DNA from: Betaproteobacteria bacterium
Lineage (GTDB): Bacteria > Pseudomonadota > Gammaproteobacteria > Burkholderiales > Burkholderiaceae_C
DNA: 64,000 nucleotides
Direction: 5' to 3'
Assembly (NCBI GenBank): GCA_016704535.1
Contig: JADIZZ010000002.1
Location: 124,001 to 188,000 of the forward strand
The position numbers were made by a program, and so were the translations under genes. Below are positions 45,248-55,355 of this stretch, one piece after another; position 1 is the stretch's first letter; every line of letters begins with the position of its first letter. The notes below the pieces were generated by a model. That model made no database searches, was not told the DNA's origin, and worked only from the letters and a program-made list of their open reading frames with translations.

Positions 45248-47575
45248 ATGTCTTCCAAGCCCATCCTGCGCCACCGCATCGCGCCCGCCCTGGTGCCTTG
45301 CCTTGTGCTCGCCGCTGCAACGGCCTTCGCCCAGACGAGCACCCCAAGTCCGTCCGCCGCGCCCGCCGCGCCCGCCTCGGCGGCTTCCGCGCCGCGCCCT
45401 GCAGCCACGCCACAGCGCGTGGAGATCACCGGTGGCCGCGAGAACGACACCGCGCAGCGCCGCAACGCCACAGCCGCGAAGATCGTCATCGGCCGCGAGG
45501 AAATCGACAAGTTCGGCGACGCCACCGTCGGCGAGGTGCTGCGCCGCCTGCCCGGCGTCACCACGCCCGGCGCGCCCGGCCGCGGCGGCCCGCCACGCAT
45601 GCGGGGGCTGGGCGGTGGCTTCACGCAGCTGCTGATCGACGGCCAGCCCATCCCGCGCGGCTTCAGCCTGGAAAGCCTGACGCCCGAGCAGGTGGAACGC
45701 ATCGAGATCCTTCGTGCCCCCACGGCCGAGACCGGTGCGCGCGCCATCGCGGGCACCATCAACATCATCACGCGCGAAGGATTCAGGCGCCGCCTGAACG
45801 ATCTGCGCATCGGCTCTGGCGTCGAGAACGGCCAGATCAACAAGGGCCTGAACTGGACGCACAACGACAGCGCCGGCCCGCTGACCTACAACGTCTCGGG
45901 CTCGCTGTTCAACCCTCGACGCGAGAACAGCAACGAAACGCGCACCACCGTCGCCGATGCCGCCAGCGGCACGTTGCTGGAAGACCGCACGGCCAGCAGC
46001 GTGAGCAGGGACAAGCGCCTCGGCGCCAACCTCACCAGCCGCCTGCAGTGGCGTCTGGGTGCCGGTGAAGGCGGCGGCGACATGCTGGCGCTGACGCCGT
46101 CGATCTTTCACACCGAGGCCAGCAGCCAGAACAACTTCCGGCTCGGCCAGGCGCTGCGCCGCCCCGGCACGCCGGGCCTGTACGACTTTGGCAGTGGCAG
46201 CAACGACAGCGAGTTCACCAATGCGCGCCTGGCCGGCCAGTGGCGCCAGCGCCTGGGCGGCGTGCGTGCCGAGCTCAACGGTGGCGCCGGCCTCTGGCGT
46301 TCACGCAACGACTCGCTGCGCACCGAGTTCAACAGCGCCAGCACGCAGCCGCTGCGCACGCTGGAAGACAGCAGCCGCTCGCGTCAGAACTCAGTCGACC
46401 TCAAGCTCAAGCTCTCGGGTCTGGCCGGCGGCAGCGAAACCGGCGGCGAACACAGCCTGGTAGCCGGTGCCGAGGTCGACGCGCAGCGCCGCACCGAATC
46501 ACGCACCTCGCTGCAGAACGGCACGCCGCTGCTGGCCGACTTCGGCGAGAACCTGCAGGCCAGCTCGGTGCGCCTAGCGGCCTACGCGCAGGACGAGTGG
46601 ACGCTGAACCCGAACTGGTCGACCCATGCCGGCCTGCGCTGGGAAGGGATCACGACGCGCGGCGACGCGGCGCAAGCCGGCGACCCCCGCCCCAGCAACC
46701 GCAGCAGCGTCTGGACGCCGCTGCTGCACGCCGTCTGGAAGCCCGACCCCAAGGGCCGCGACCAGGTGCGCTTCAGCCTGACACGCAGCTACCGCAGCCC
46801 CGACCTGGGCAACCTGATCGCGCGGCCCAACATCAACCGCGACTACGACCCGCTGCTGGGCCCCAACATCGAGACCGCGCCCGACAGCGCGGGCAACGCG
46901 CAGTTGAAACCCGAACTGGCCACCGGCATCGACATCGCGCTGGAGCGCTATCTCGACGCCGGCGGCGTGCTCAGTGCCAACGTCTTCCACCGCAACATCA
47001 CCAACCTGATGCGCGGCGTCACCCAGCTCGAAACCGTCAGCTGGAGCCCCTACCCGCGCTGGGTGCGGCGCATGCAGAACATCGGCGACGCCACCACCTC
47101 GGGGCTGGAACTGGAAGCCAAGTTCAGGCTCGACCAGCTGATCACCGGCGCCAGTGCGGTGGAACTGCGCAGCAACCTGTCGCTCTACCGCAGCGAAGTC
47201 AAGAGCGTGCCCGGCCCCGACAACCGGCTCGACCAGCAGGCCAAGGCCAGCGCCAACCTGGGCGCCGACTACCGGCTGCGCGGCGTGCCGCTGACGCTGG
47301 GCGGCAACGTCAACTGGGTGCCGGGCACCACCACGCGCATCGAGGCCGACCAGACCTCGGCCACCAGCACCAAGGCTGTGTGGGACGCCTACGCGCTGTG
47401 GGCCTTCAGCCCCACCGTCGGGCTGCGCCTGCTGGGCAACAACCTGGCGCCACGCGACTACACCACCACCACCGTCAACGACGCCGTGGTCGCGGGTGTC
47501 AACGAACGCACCACGGTGCGCAGCAGCGGACCGAGCTACTTGAACCTGCAGCTGCGGCTGGAACTGAAGCTGTAG
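45248..47575 (+). CDS. TonB-dependent outer-membrane receptor
   Basis: The 775-residue protein has a signal peptide (APALVPCLVLAAATAFAQ), a low-complexity Pro/Ala linker, a plug domain (about residues 60-180, with GEVLRRLPGVTTPGAPG and IEILRAPTAETGARAIAGT) and a 22-strand-type barrel. The PTAETGARAIAGTINIITR stretch closes the plug as in siderophore and related receptors. No TonB or other transport gene is adjacent, and the ligand is unknown. The ATG at 45248 directly precedes the signal peptide. A strong hairpin follows the stop. Confidence 0.9.
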   Translation: MSSKPILRHRIAPALVPCLVLAAATAFAQTSTPSPSAAPAAPASAASAPRPAATPQRVEITGGRENDTAQRRNATAAKIVIGREEIDKFGDATVGEVLRRLPGVTTPGAPGRGGPPRMRGLGGGFTQLLIDGQPIPRGFSLESLTPEQVERIEILRAPTAETGARAIAGTINIITREGFRRRLNDLRIGSGVENGQINKGLNWTHNDSAGPLTYNVSGSLFNPRRENSNETRTTVADAASGTLLEDRTASSVSRDKRLGANLTSRLQWRLGAGEGGGDMLALTPSIFHTEASSQNNFRLGQALRRPGTPGLYDFGSGSNDSEFTNARLAGQWRQRLGGVRAELNGGAGLWRSRNDSLRTEFNSASTQPLRTLEDSSRSRQNSVDLKLKLSGLAGGSETGGEHSLVAGAEVDAQRRTESRTSLQNGTPLLADFGENLQASSVRLAAYAQDEWTLNPNWSTHAGLRWEGITTRGDAAQAGDPRPSNRSSVWTPLLHAVWKPDPKGRDQVRFSLTRSYRSPDLGNLIARPNINRDYDPLLGPNIETAPDSAGNAQLKPELATGIDIALERYLDAGGVLSANVFHRNITNLMRGVTQLETVSWSPYPRWVRRMQNIGDATTSGLELEAKFRLDQLITGASAVELRSNLSLYRSEVKSVPGPDNRLDQQAKASANLGADYRLRGVPLTLGGNVNWVPGTTTRIEADQTSATSTKAVWDAYALWAFSPTVGLRLLGNNLAPRDYTTTTVNDAVVAGVNERTTVRSSGPSYLNLQLRLELKL

Positions 47576-47577
47576 CC

Positions 47578-47608
47578 CGCACCGGGGCCCAGGGAAGGCC
47601 CCGGTGCG
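47578..47608. terminator. Hairpin after TonB-dependent receptor gene
   Basis: A perfect 12-bp stem (CGCACCGGGGCC with GGCCCCGGTGCG) and a 7-base loop begin three bases after the stop codon. No T-run follows. The position and stem strength suggest a transcription terminator or 3'-end stabiliser. Confidence 0.6.
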
Positions 47609-47665
47609 CGGCAGCGCCGGGCGGCGGCACACTCGGCGGCTTTCCCCGTCACAGGACACGCCCCC

Positions 47666-48661
47666 ATGACCATCCGCCGCCACCTGCTTGCCGCCGCTGC
47701 CGCGCTGCCGCTGTTCCCATTCACCGCCCGCGCCCAGGCGGGCTGGCCCAGCAAGCCGGTACGCATCGTCGTGCCCTTCGCCGCCAGCGGCACCACCGAC
47801 ATCCTGGCGCGCGCGCTGGCCCCCGAACTGCAGCGCGCCTTCGGCCAGCCCTTCATCGTCGACAACAAGCCCGGTGCGGGCGGCAACAACGGCTCAGCCG
47901 AGGTCGCCAAGGCGGCCGCCGATGGCTACACCCTGCTGATGGGCACGGTGGGCACGCACGCCATCAACCCGTCGCTCTACCCGAAGATGCCTTATGACCA
48001 CGTGAAGGACTTCGCTCCCATCACGCTGGTGGCCGGCGTGCCCAACGTGCTGGTGCTGAACCCGGCATCGGCGCAGAAGTACGGCATCAACTCGGTGGTC
48101 GACCTGATCCGCGCCGCCAGGGCCAACCCGGGCAAGCTGAACGTGGCCAGCTCGGGCAACGGCACGTCCATCCACCTGGCCGCCGAACTCTTCAAGAGCC
48201 TGACCGGCACCTTCATGCTGCACCTGCCCTACCGCGGCTCGGGGCCGGCGCTGATCGACCTGATGGCCGGCAACGTCGACCTGATGTTCGACAACCTGCC
48301 CAGCGCCATGCCCCACATCAAGAGCGGCCGGCTGAAGGCGCTGGCCGTCACCAGCGGCGTGCGTTCGGGTGCGATGCCCGAACTGCCGACCATCGCCGAG
48401 GCCGGCGGTGCCCTGCTGCGCAACTACGAGGCGAGCTCGTGGTTCGGTCTGCTGGCCCCGGCCGGCACGCCAGCCGACGTGGTGCTGCGCCTGCAGCAGG
48501 AAACCGCCAAGGCCATGGCCACGCCGGCCGTCAAGGACCGCCTGCTTTCGCAGGGCGCCAACCCCGGCGGCATGGCGCCGGCCGAGTTCGCGAAGTTCAT
48601 CGACGCCGAGACGAAGAAGTGGGCGGTGGTGGTGAAGGCCTCGGGCGCGAAGGTGGACTGA
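47666..48661 (+). CDS. Bug/TctC-family periplasmic substrate-binding protein
   Basis: The 331-residue protein has a signal peptide (RRHLLAAAAALPLFPFTARA) and the Bug family blocks: WPSKPVRIVVPFAASGTTDI, GQPFIVDNKPGAGGNNGSA, HLPYRGSGPALIDL, and a late GVPAGTP-like APAGTPADVV. The family binds carboxylates or small organic acids and is heavily expanded in Burkholderiales, usually as orphans without membrane partners, as here. Ligand not predictable. Confidence 0.92.
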   Translation: MTIRRHLLAAAAALPLFPFTARAQAGWPSKPVRIVVPFAASGTTDILARALAPELQRAFGQPFIVDNKPGAGGNNGSAEVAKAAADGYTLLMGTVGTHAINPSLYPKMPYDHVKDFAPITLVAGVPNVLVLNPASAQKYGINSVVDLIRAARANPGKLNVASSGNGTSIHLAAELFKSLTGTFMLHLPYRGSGPALIDLMAGNVDLMFDNLPSAMPHIKSGRLKALAVTSGVRSGAMPELPTIAEAGGALLRNYEASSWFGLLAPAGTPADVVLRLQQETAKAMATPAVKDRLLSQGANPGGMAPAEFAKFIDAETKKWAVVVKASGAKVD

Positions 48662-48827
48662 CGAGTGAAGGCGCGGCGGCGCTGACGCGCAAGGCTCCAC
48701 TGCGACTTTGGTGCGGCAACGCACCGTCGGGTCGTGCTCTGGAAGGTATCTTGAGCGCTGGTCAGCCGCAGTCCGCGTGCTCCTCTCGACAGCGGGCGCT
48801 GTGGCACCCGCTCTTGAAAGGAACGCC

Positions 48828-49658
48828 ATGCGCCACCTGCTCCTGACACTGCCCCTGCTCATCGGCCTGACGCTCCCGGCCTCGGCCCAGGTCAGCGTGG
48901 GCATCGGCATCGAGATGCCCGGCCTCAGCATCGGCATCAACCTGCCGACGTATCCCCAGCTGCAGCGCGTGCCGGGCTACCCGGTCTACTACGCGCCCCA
49001 GGCCAGCGCCAACTACTTCTTCTACGACGGCGTGTACTGGGTCTTCCAGGGCGACGACTGGTATGCCAGCAGCTGGTACAACGGCCCGTGGCGCCGCGTC
49101 GGGCGCGACGCCGTGCCGCTCTTCGTGCTGCGTGTGCCGGTGCGCTACTACCGCCAGCCGCCGGCCTACTTCCGCGGCTGGCGCGACGACGCGCCACCGC
49201 GCTGGGGTGATCACTGGGGCCGTGATTGGGAAAGCACACGCCCCAACTGGGACCGGTGGGACCGCCGCCAGGCGCCGGCGCCCGCGCCGCTGCCCACCTA
49301 CCAGCAGAAGTACCCGCAAAGCCGCTACCCACAGGGCGACGCGCAGCGCGACATCCGTGGTCAGCAGTACCGCTATCAGGCACGCGAGCCGGTGGTGCGC
49401 CAGCAGTTCCTGCCCCCGGTGCAGCGGCATCAGGTGAGCCCGGCCCCACGCCCCGCCGCACCGACGCCGGAGCGCGCCCGCCCCGAAGCCCCGCGTGAGC
49501 GCGCTCCGGCTGCCGCGCCGCCGCAGCGTGAGCCCGATCGCGGGCGCAACGACGACAAGCGCGGCAACCAGCCCGACAACAAGGGCAACAACAAGGGCAA
49601 CGACAAACCGGACAAGAACGACCGGAAAGACGACAAGGGCGGCCACGGTCGGCCGTGA
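48828..49658 (+). CDS. Secreted protein of unknown function with basic low-complexity tail
   Basis: I do not recognise a characterised family. The 276-residue protein has a signal peptide (RHLLLTLPLLIGLTLPASAQ) and an N-terminal Tyr/Trp-rich region (YYAPQASANYFFYDGVYWVF then DDWYASSWYNGPW). Similar regions occur in small periplasmic proteins of proteobacteria. The middle is Gln/Arg/Pro-rich, and the last 60 residues are Asn/Asp/Lys/Gly-rich repeats (NKGNNKGNDKPDKNDRKDDK). A GAAAGGA ribosome-binding site precedes the ATG. The tail may bind acidic polymers or surfaces. Confidence 0.7.
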   Translation: MRHLLLTLPLLIGLTLPASAQVSVGIGIEMPGLSIGINLPTYPQLQRVPGYPVYYAPQASANYFFYDGVYWVFQGDDWYASSWYNGPWRRVGRDAVPLFVLRVPVRYYRQPPAYFRGWRDDAPPRWGDHWGRDWESTRPNWDRWDRRQAPAPAPLPTYQQKYPQSRYPQGDAQRDIRGQQYRYQAREPVVRQQFLPPVQRHQVSPAPRPAAPTPERARPEAPRERAPAAAPPQREPDRGRNDDKRGNQPDNKGNNKGNDKPDKNDRKDDKGGHGRP

Positions 49659-49729
49659 CAGGCGGGCAACGGCACCGCCCGTGACACCGCGGGCTGGCAT
49701 CATCCCGGGCTTCAACAGGAGCCCGACGG

Positions 49730-50572
49730 ATGTGCGCCAGCAAAGTGGCCGAAGGCCAGCAACGCGGATGGATCATCCCCATCGGCGGCGCCGAGGAAAA
49801 GGAGAACGCGCCGCAGATCCTGCAGCGTTTCGTCCAAGTGGCTGGCGGTGGCCGGGCCGACATCGTCGTCATTCCCACCGCGAGCCAGCTGCGCAGCACG
49901 GGGCCGCGCTACGAGCGCATCTTCGGTGAGCTGGGCGCCGGGCGCGTCACGGCGCTGGACTTCGACACCCGGCGCGATTGCGAAGAGCCCGGCCGCCTGC
50001 AGCGCCTGCACCAGGCCACAGGCGTGTTCTTCACCGGGGGCAACCAGCTGCGGCTGTCCACGCTGATCGGCGGCACGCCGGTGGCCAAGGCGGTGCGGCT
50101 GATGAACGCCGCCGGCATCCCGGTGGCAGGCACCAGCGCCGGCGCGGCCTTCATCAGCGAACACATGATCGCTTTCGGCGACGAGGGCAGCACGCCCGTC
50201 GCCGGCAGCGTGCGCCTGGCCGCCGGCCTGGGGCTGACCAACCGCTTCATCATCGACCAGCACTTCCGCCAGCGCGACCGCCTGGGCCGGCTGCTCACAG
50301 CGCTGGCCTACAACCCGTTCGCGGTCGGCATCGGCCTGGACGAGGACACCGCGGCCTTCATCGCGCCCGACAACACCGTGCACGTGGAAGGTTCGGGCGG
50401 CATCACCGTGGTCGACGCCGCCGAGGTGCAGTTCAGCAGCATGGACACCGTCAACGAAGGCCGGCCCGTCTGCCTGCTGGGCGTGAAGCTGCACATCCTG
50501 ACCCAGGGCGCCACCTTCAACCTGCACACGCGGCTGGCCGACGCGGGCACGCTGACCACCTCGAAAACCTGA
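49730..50572 (+). CDS. cphB: Cyanophycinase
   Basis: The 280-residue serine peptidase (S51 family) breaks cyanophycin into beta-Asp-Arg dipeptides. It shows IPIGGAEEKEN at the start, FFTGGNQLRL, the nucleophile elbow GTSAGAA (Ser about 142) and TNRFIIDQHFRQRDRLGRLL with catalytic-region residues. The ATG at 49730 fits. It lies 17 bases before the cyanophycin synthetase start, so storage-polymer synthesis and breakdown genes are clustered. Confidence 0.95.
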   Translation: MCASKVAEGQQRGWIIPIGGAEEKENAPQILQRFVQVAGGGRADIVVIPTASQLRSTGPRYERIFGELGAGRVTALDFDTRRDCEEPGRLQRLHQATGVFFTGGNQLRLSTLIGGTPVAKAVRLMNAAGIPVAGTSAGAAFISEHMIAFGDEGSTPVAGSVRLAAGLGLTNRFIIDQHFRQRDRLGRLLTALAYNPFAVGIGLDEDTAAFIAPDNTVHVEGSGGITVVDAAEVQFSSMDTVNEGRPVCLLGVKLHILTQGATFNLHTRLADAGTLTTSKT

Positions 50573-50589
50573 ACCCGGAAGGGCGCCCC

Positions 50590-53431
50590 GTGAAGATCGT
50601 CGAACGCAACGTCTACGTCGGCCCGTCGCTGTACGCCCACTTCCCGGTCATCCGGCTGGTGCTGGACCTGGGGCCGCTGGAGGCCTGGCCCACCGGCAGG
50701 CTGGGTTCGGCCTACGTCGACGCGCTTATTGCCGTGCTACCCGGGCTGCACGACCACGGCTGCAGCTACGGCGAGCCGGGCGGCTTCATCCGCCGCATGC
50801 GCGGTGACGAGAACGACCCCGAAGGCACCTGGTTGGGCCACGTGCTGGAACATGTGGCCATCGAGCTGCAGAACGTCGCTGGCGAGGCGGTGACCTTCGG
50901 CAAGACGCGCAGCATCGACGGCCAGCCCGGCGTCTACACCGTGGTCTACGAATACGAGCAGCGCGACGAGGGCATCGAGGCCGGCGAACTGGCGTTGCAG
51001 CTGCTGTGTTCGCTGCTGCCCGCCGACATCCGCCCCGCCGGCACGGTGCCCGACGACTGGCACTGGGCCGACGCGCGCGACGCCTTCATCCGCTACGCGC
51101 AGCGCCGCGCCCTGGGCCCCAGCACGGCCAGCCTGGTGAAGGCCGCCGTCGAACGCGACATCCCCTGGCTGCGCCTGAACGAGCAGAGCCTGATCCAGCT
51201 CGGCCACGGCAAGTTCCAGCAGCGCATCCAGGCCACGGTGACGGGGCGCACCAGCTACATCGCGGTGGAACTGGCGCAGGACAAGGAAGAGACGAACAAG
51301 ATCCTGGCCAACTGCGGCCTGCCGGTGCCCAGGCAGGAACTGGTGCGCAGCGCCGACCGCGCGGTGCGTGCTGCCGAGAGGTTGGGTTTTCCCGTCGTCA
51401 CCAAACCCTACAACGGCAACCACGGCCGCGGCATTTCGATCGGCCTGAAAACCGCCGACGAGGTGCGCGCAGGCTTCGACGCCGCGGCCGAGCACAGCAG
51501 CAGCGTCATCGTCGAAACCTACCTGCACGGCGACGACTACCGCCTGCTGGTGGTGGGCGGCGAACTCATCGCGGCCACGAAGCGCACGCCCGGCCACGTG
51601 GTGGGCGACGGTGTGCACAGCGTCAAGCAGCTCGTCGACACCGTGAACCAGGACCCGCGGCGCGGCATCGGCCACGAGAAGGTGATGACGCGCATCGAGC
51701 TCGACGCGCAGGCCGACATGATGCTCACGCGGCAGGGCCTGACGGTAGACAGCGTGCCCGAGGCCGGCCGGCAGGTCCTGCTGCGCAGTACCGCGAACCT
51801 GAGCACCGGCGGCACTGCCACGGATGTGACCGACGTCATCCACCCCGACAACCGCGAGATGGCCGTGCGCGCCGTCACCGCCATCGGGCTGGACGTGGGC
51901 GGGGTCGACTTCCTCTGCCCCGACATCACCGAAAGCTACAAGACCATCGGCGGCGGCATCTGCGAGATCAACGCCGCGCCCGGCTTCCGCATGCACGTGG
52001 CGCCCAGCGAAGGCACGCCGCGCGACGCCGCCGGCCCGGTGATCGACATGCTCTTCCCGCCCGGCTGCGCCCAGCCGCGTGCCCATCGCGGCCATCACCG
52101 GCACCAACGGCAAGACGACCACCAGCCGCATGCTGGCGCACATCACCAAGATGGCCGGCCACACGCCGGGGCTGACGACGACCGACGGTGTCTACATCGA
52201 CGGCCAGCGCACCGTGGAAGGCGACATGACGGGCCCCGTGGCCACGCGCATGGTGCTGGCCGACCCGAAGATCGACATCGCGGTGCTGGAAGTGGCGCGC
52301 GGCGGCCTGCTGCGCGCCGGCATGGGCGTGCCCTTCGTCAACGTGGGCGCGGTGCTCAACGTGCAGAGCGACCACCTGGGCATGAAAGGCATCGACAACC
52401 TGGAGCAACTCGCCGAGGTGAAACGCATCATCGTCGAGGTGGCCAAGGACTGCGCCGTGCTCAACGCCGACGACGTCAACGTCATCCGCATGAGCGCGCA
52501 CACCGACGCGAAGCACCTGTGCTACGTGACGATCAACCCGCAGCACACGGTGGTGCGCGAGCACATCCGCGCCGGCGGCCGCGCCTGCGCGCTGGAGGCG
52601 GGCGTCAACGGCCAGATGATCACGCTCTACGACAAGGGCCGCCACATCCCGCTGATGTGGACGCACCTGATCCCGGCCACGCTGGAAGGCCGCGCGATGC
52701 ACAACGTGCAGAACGCGATGTTCGCCGCCGCGATGGCCTTCAGCCTGGGCTTCAAGCTCGACGCCATCCGCCAGGGCCTGCGCACTTTCGACACCACCTT
52801 CTACCAGGCGCCGGGGCGCATGAACGTCTACGACGAGCACCCCTTCAAGGTGATCTTCGACTACGCGCACAACGCCCACGCGGTGGGCGTGATGGCCGAC
52901 CTGGCCGGGCGGCTCGACGTGCGCGGCCGCCGCATCGTGGTGGTGGCCGGGCCCGGCGACCGGCGCGACGAGGACATCCGCGACATCGCGCTGGCCGTGG
53001 CCGGCCGCTTCGACCACTATGTCTGCCGTCGCGACGACGGCCTGCGCGGGCGCGCGTCCGACGAGGTGCCCTTGATGATCGCCGCCGTGCTGCGCGAACA
53101 GGGCGTGCGCGACGACCAGATCACCATCATCCCCGACGAACAGGAAGCCATCGACCATGCGCTGCGCATGGGCCAGTTCGGCGACCTGCTGCTGGTGTTC
53201 GCCGACGCGCTGACGCGCAGCTGGAAGCAGGTGACGAAGTTCAAGGCCGAGGGCGTGGCCGCCACCGTGGCGGCCCAGGCACCCGCGGCGCCGGCCCTGA
53301 TCGCCGAGCCGGGCGAAAGCGCCGCAGCCGGCCCCACCAGCAGCCCGCAGTCCGACGACGGCGCACTGTGGGCCACCGGCTTCGTGCGCGACGAGCGCGG
53401 GCTGCGCTTCGTCGGCGAGGCAGGGGACTGA
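50590..53431 (+). pseudogene. cphA: Cyanophycin synthetase, frameshifted between its two halves
   Basis: The normal gene encodes an ATP-grasp N-terminal half and a Mur-ligase-like C-terminal half that add Asp and Arg to the growing polymer. Here the N-terminal half runs in one frame from GTG 50590 (VKIVERNVYVGPSLYAHFPV, GHVLEHVAIELQN, TKPYNGNHGRGISIG) to about 52075. The C-terminal half (IAAITGTNGKTTTSR, then DYAHNAHAVGVM) lies in another frame to 53431. Near 52070-52080, PPGCAQPR abuts a GTG-CCC-ATC; loss of one CG dinucleotide would explain it. The two halves are each open, so they could be a true mutation, a sequencing error, or two separate polypeptides. Confidence 0.85.
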
Positions 53432-53453
53432 ACACGCTGCACGTGCTCGCGTC

Positions 53454-55319
53454 ATGACCGCCGACCAGGAAGACACGGCCCCCCAGGCTTTCGACGATTC
53501 CCGCCGCCTGCCCGGCCCCAACCGGTGGAGCGGATGCCCCGCCGTCGAGCTGACGGCGCTGACGGCCGCCGCGCAGGACGAGACCGCGCTGTCCGCCTGG
53601 GCGCAGCATGTGCGCGTGCTGTGCAACGCGCTGGGCTGGCCCGACCCGCAGCCGCAGGTCCAACTGCACGCCGCCGCGGCCACGCTGGCCTTCACCGCGC
53701 CCGAGGATGCGCTGTTCACCGCCACCGAAGTCAACGAGTGGGCTTGGGAACGCGCCGCGGCAGCCCACGGCGCCCTGGCCTCCGAAGGCGTGGCGCCGAC
53801 CCAGCCGGCTTGCGACGACCTGGCCGCACTGGCGTTGCATTTCTTCGGCCGCGCGGAAAGGGAACGCTCGCGTCCGCTGGCGCGCCTGAAGGCCGCTGCG
53901 GCGGCCCACGGCGTGCCGGTGTTCGAGGACGACGACACCGTCTCGCTGGGTGCCGGCACGGGCAGCCGCTGCTGGCCACGCGCCGCGCTGCCTTTGCCGA
54001 TGGACCTGCCCTGGGCGGCGCTGCACGACATCCCCACGCTGCTGGTGACCGGCAGCAATGGCAAGACGACGGTGACACGGCTGCTCGCCGCGATGGCCGC
54101 GGCCGCGGGCCGCGTGGCCGGCTGCTGCAGCACCGAAGGCGTGGTGGTGGCCGGGCGCACGGTGCTTGCCGGCGACTACGCGGGCCCGGCCGGCGCACGC
54201 ACCGTGCAGCGGCACCCGGCAGTGCAGTTCGCGGTGCTGGAGACGGCGCGTGGCGGCATCCTGCGGCGCGGCCTGGCGGTACGGCGGGCCGACGTCGCGG
54301 TGGTCACCAACGTCAGCGCCGACCACCTGGGCGAGTACGGCGTGCACGCTGTCGAGGACATCGCCCACGCCAAGCTGGTGGTGGCACGCGCCCTGGCGGG
54401 CCGCAACGCCGGAGGCACCGGCGCTTTCGGAACGCTGGTGCTCAATGGTGGCGATGCGCTCTTGATGGACGTGGCCGCACGCACGCCGCATGTGCGCGCG
54501 CTGCGTGGTGCCGGCCGGCTGGCGCTGTTCGCGCACGACCACGACCACCCCGCGCTGCACGCCCTGCGCGAAGCCGGCGGCAGCACCTGCGGCACCCGGG
54601 CCGGGCGGCTGCTGTGGACGCATGCCGGCGTGCTGAACGACCTGGGACCCGTCACGCACATGCCGCTGACGGTGGGTGGCGCAGCCGCCTACAACACCCT
54701 GAACATCGCCGCCGCCGTGCTGGCCGCCGCCGCTGCCGGGCTGCCGCCCGATGCCGTGCGGCACGTGCTGGTGAACTTCGGCGCGCGCCCGCAAGACAAC
54801 CCCGGCCGCCTGGAGCGCTGGGCTCACCGCGGCGCCACGGTGCTGGTGGACTACGCGCACAACCCCGACGGCCTGGCCCAGCTGCTGGGCGTGGCGCGCG
54901 CGCTGCTGGCCCTGCCACTGGCCACGCCTGGCACTGCAGGTCCTGCCGGTCGGCTGGGCAGAACTGGCGAAGCAGGCCCACCCGGTCGGCTGGGCCTGCT
55001 GCTGGGCCAGGCCGGCAACCGCGACGACGACGCCATCGCGGAACTCGCACGCACCGCGGCCGCAGCGGCGCCCGACCGTGTCGTGCTCAAGGAACTGCCG
55101 GCGATGCTGCGCGGCCGCGCACATGGCGACGTGCCGGCGCTGCTGCTCGCCGGCTTGCGCGCCGCGGGCCTGGCGCCGGAACGCATCGTGCGCGAAGACG
55201 ACGAACTGGCAGCGGCGCAGGCCCTGCTGGCCTGGGCTCGGACAGGCGACGTGGTGGTGCTGCCGGTGCACACGGCGGCCGTGCGACAGGCGCTGGCACG
55301 GCAACTGCAGGCCGGTTGA
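53454..55319 (+). CDS. Mur ligase family protein, second cyanophycin synthetase-like gene
   Basis: The 621-residue protein matches the Mur-ligase half of cyanophycin synthetase: P-loop VTGSNGKTT (about residue 200), ETARGGILRRGLAVR, NVSADHLGEYG, and VDYAHNPDGLAQLL. There is no ATP-grasp half; the first 170 residues are a different N-terminal domain. Such genes often sit next to cphA in betaproteobacteria. Residues near 490-510 contain a Gly/Pro-rich insert with a repeated GRLG unit. It may cooperate with CphA or replace part of it. The ATG lies 22 bases after the cphA stop. Confidence 0.8.
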   Translation: MTADQEDTAPQAFDDSRRLPGPNRWSGCPAVELTALTAAAQDETALSAWAQHVRVLCNALGWPDPQPQVQLHAAAATLAFTAPEDALFTATEVNEWAWERAAAAHGALASEGVAPTQPACDDLAALALHFFGRAERERSRPLARLKAAAAAHGVPVFEDDDTVSLGAGTGSRCWPRAALPLPMDLPWAALHDIPTLLVTGSNGKTTVTRLLAAMAAAAGRVAGCCSTEGVVVAGRTVLAGDYAGPAGARTVQRHPAVQFAVLETARGGILRRGLAVRRADVAVVTNVSADHLGEYGVHAVEDIAHAKLVVARALAGRNAGGTGAFGTLVLNGGDALLMDVAARTPHVRALRGAGRLALFAHDHDHPALHALREAGGSTCGTRAGRLLWTHAGVLNDLGPVTHMPLTVGGAAAYNTLNIAAAVLAAAAAGLPPDAVRHVLVNFGARPQDNPGRLERWAHRGATVLVDYAHNPDGLAQLLGVARALLALPLATPGTAGPAGRLGRTGEAGPPGRLGLLLGQAGNRDDDAIAELARTAAAAAPDRVVLKELPAMLRGRAHGDVPALLLAGLRAAGLAPERIVREDDELAAAQALLAWARTGDVVVLPVHTAAVRQALARQLQAG

Positions 55320-55355
55320 GCCGCCGCAACGCGCGACAAGCGCAAGCGGCGCCTG

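Noticed and set aside
52060..52085. Programmed ribosomal frameshift in cphA
   Set aside because: I see no slippery heptamer or known stimulatory structure at the join; a 2-base loss in a CG run is simpler.
52079..53457. Continuation of the cphA first frame to 53457 as a long fusion protein
   Set aside because: After PPGCAQPR the frame becomes His/Arg-rich and loses all Mur-ligase motifs, which are clear in the other frame.
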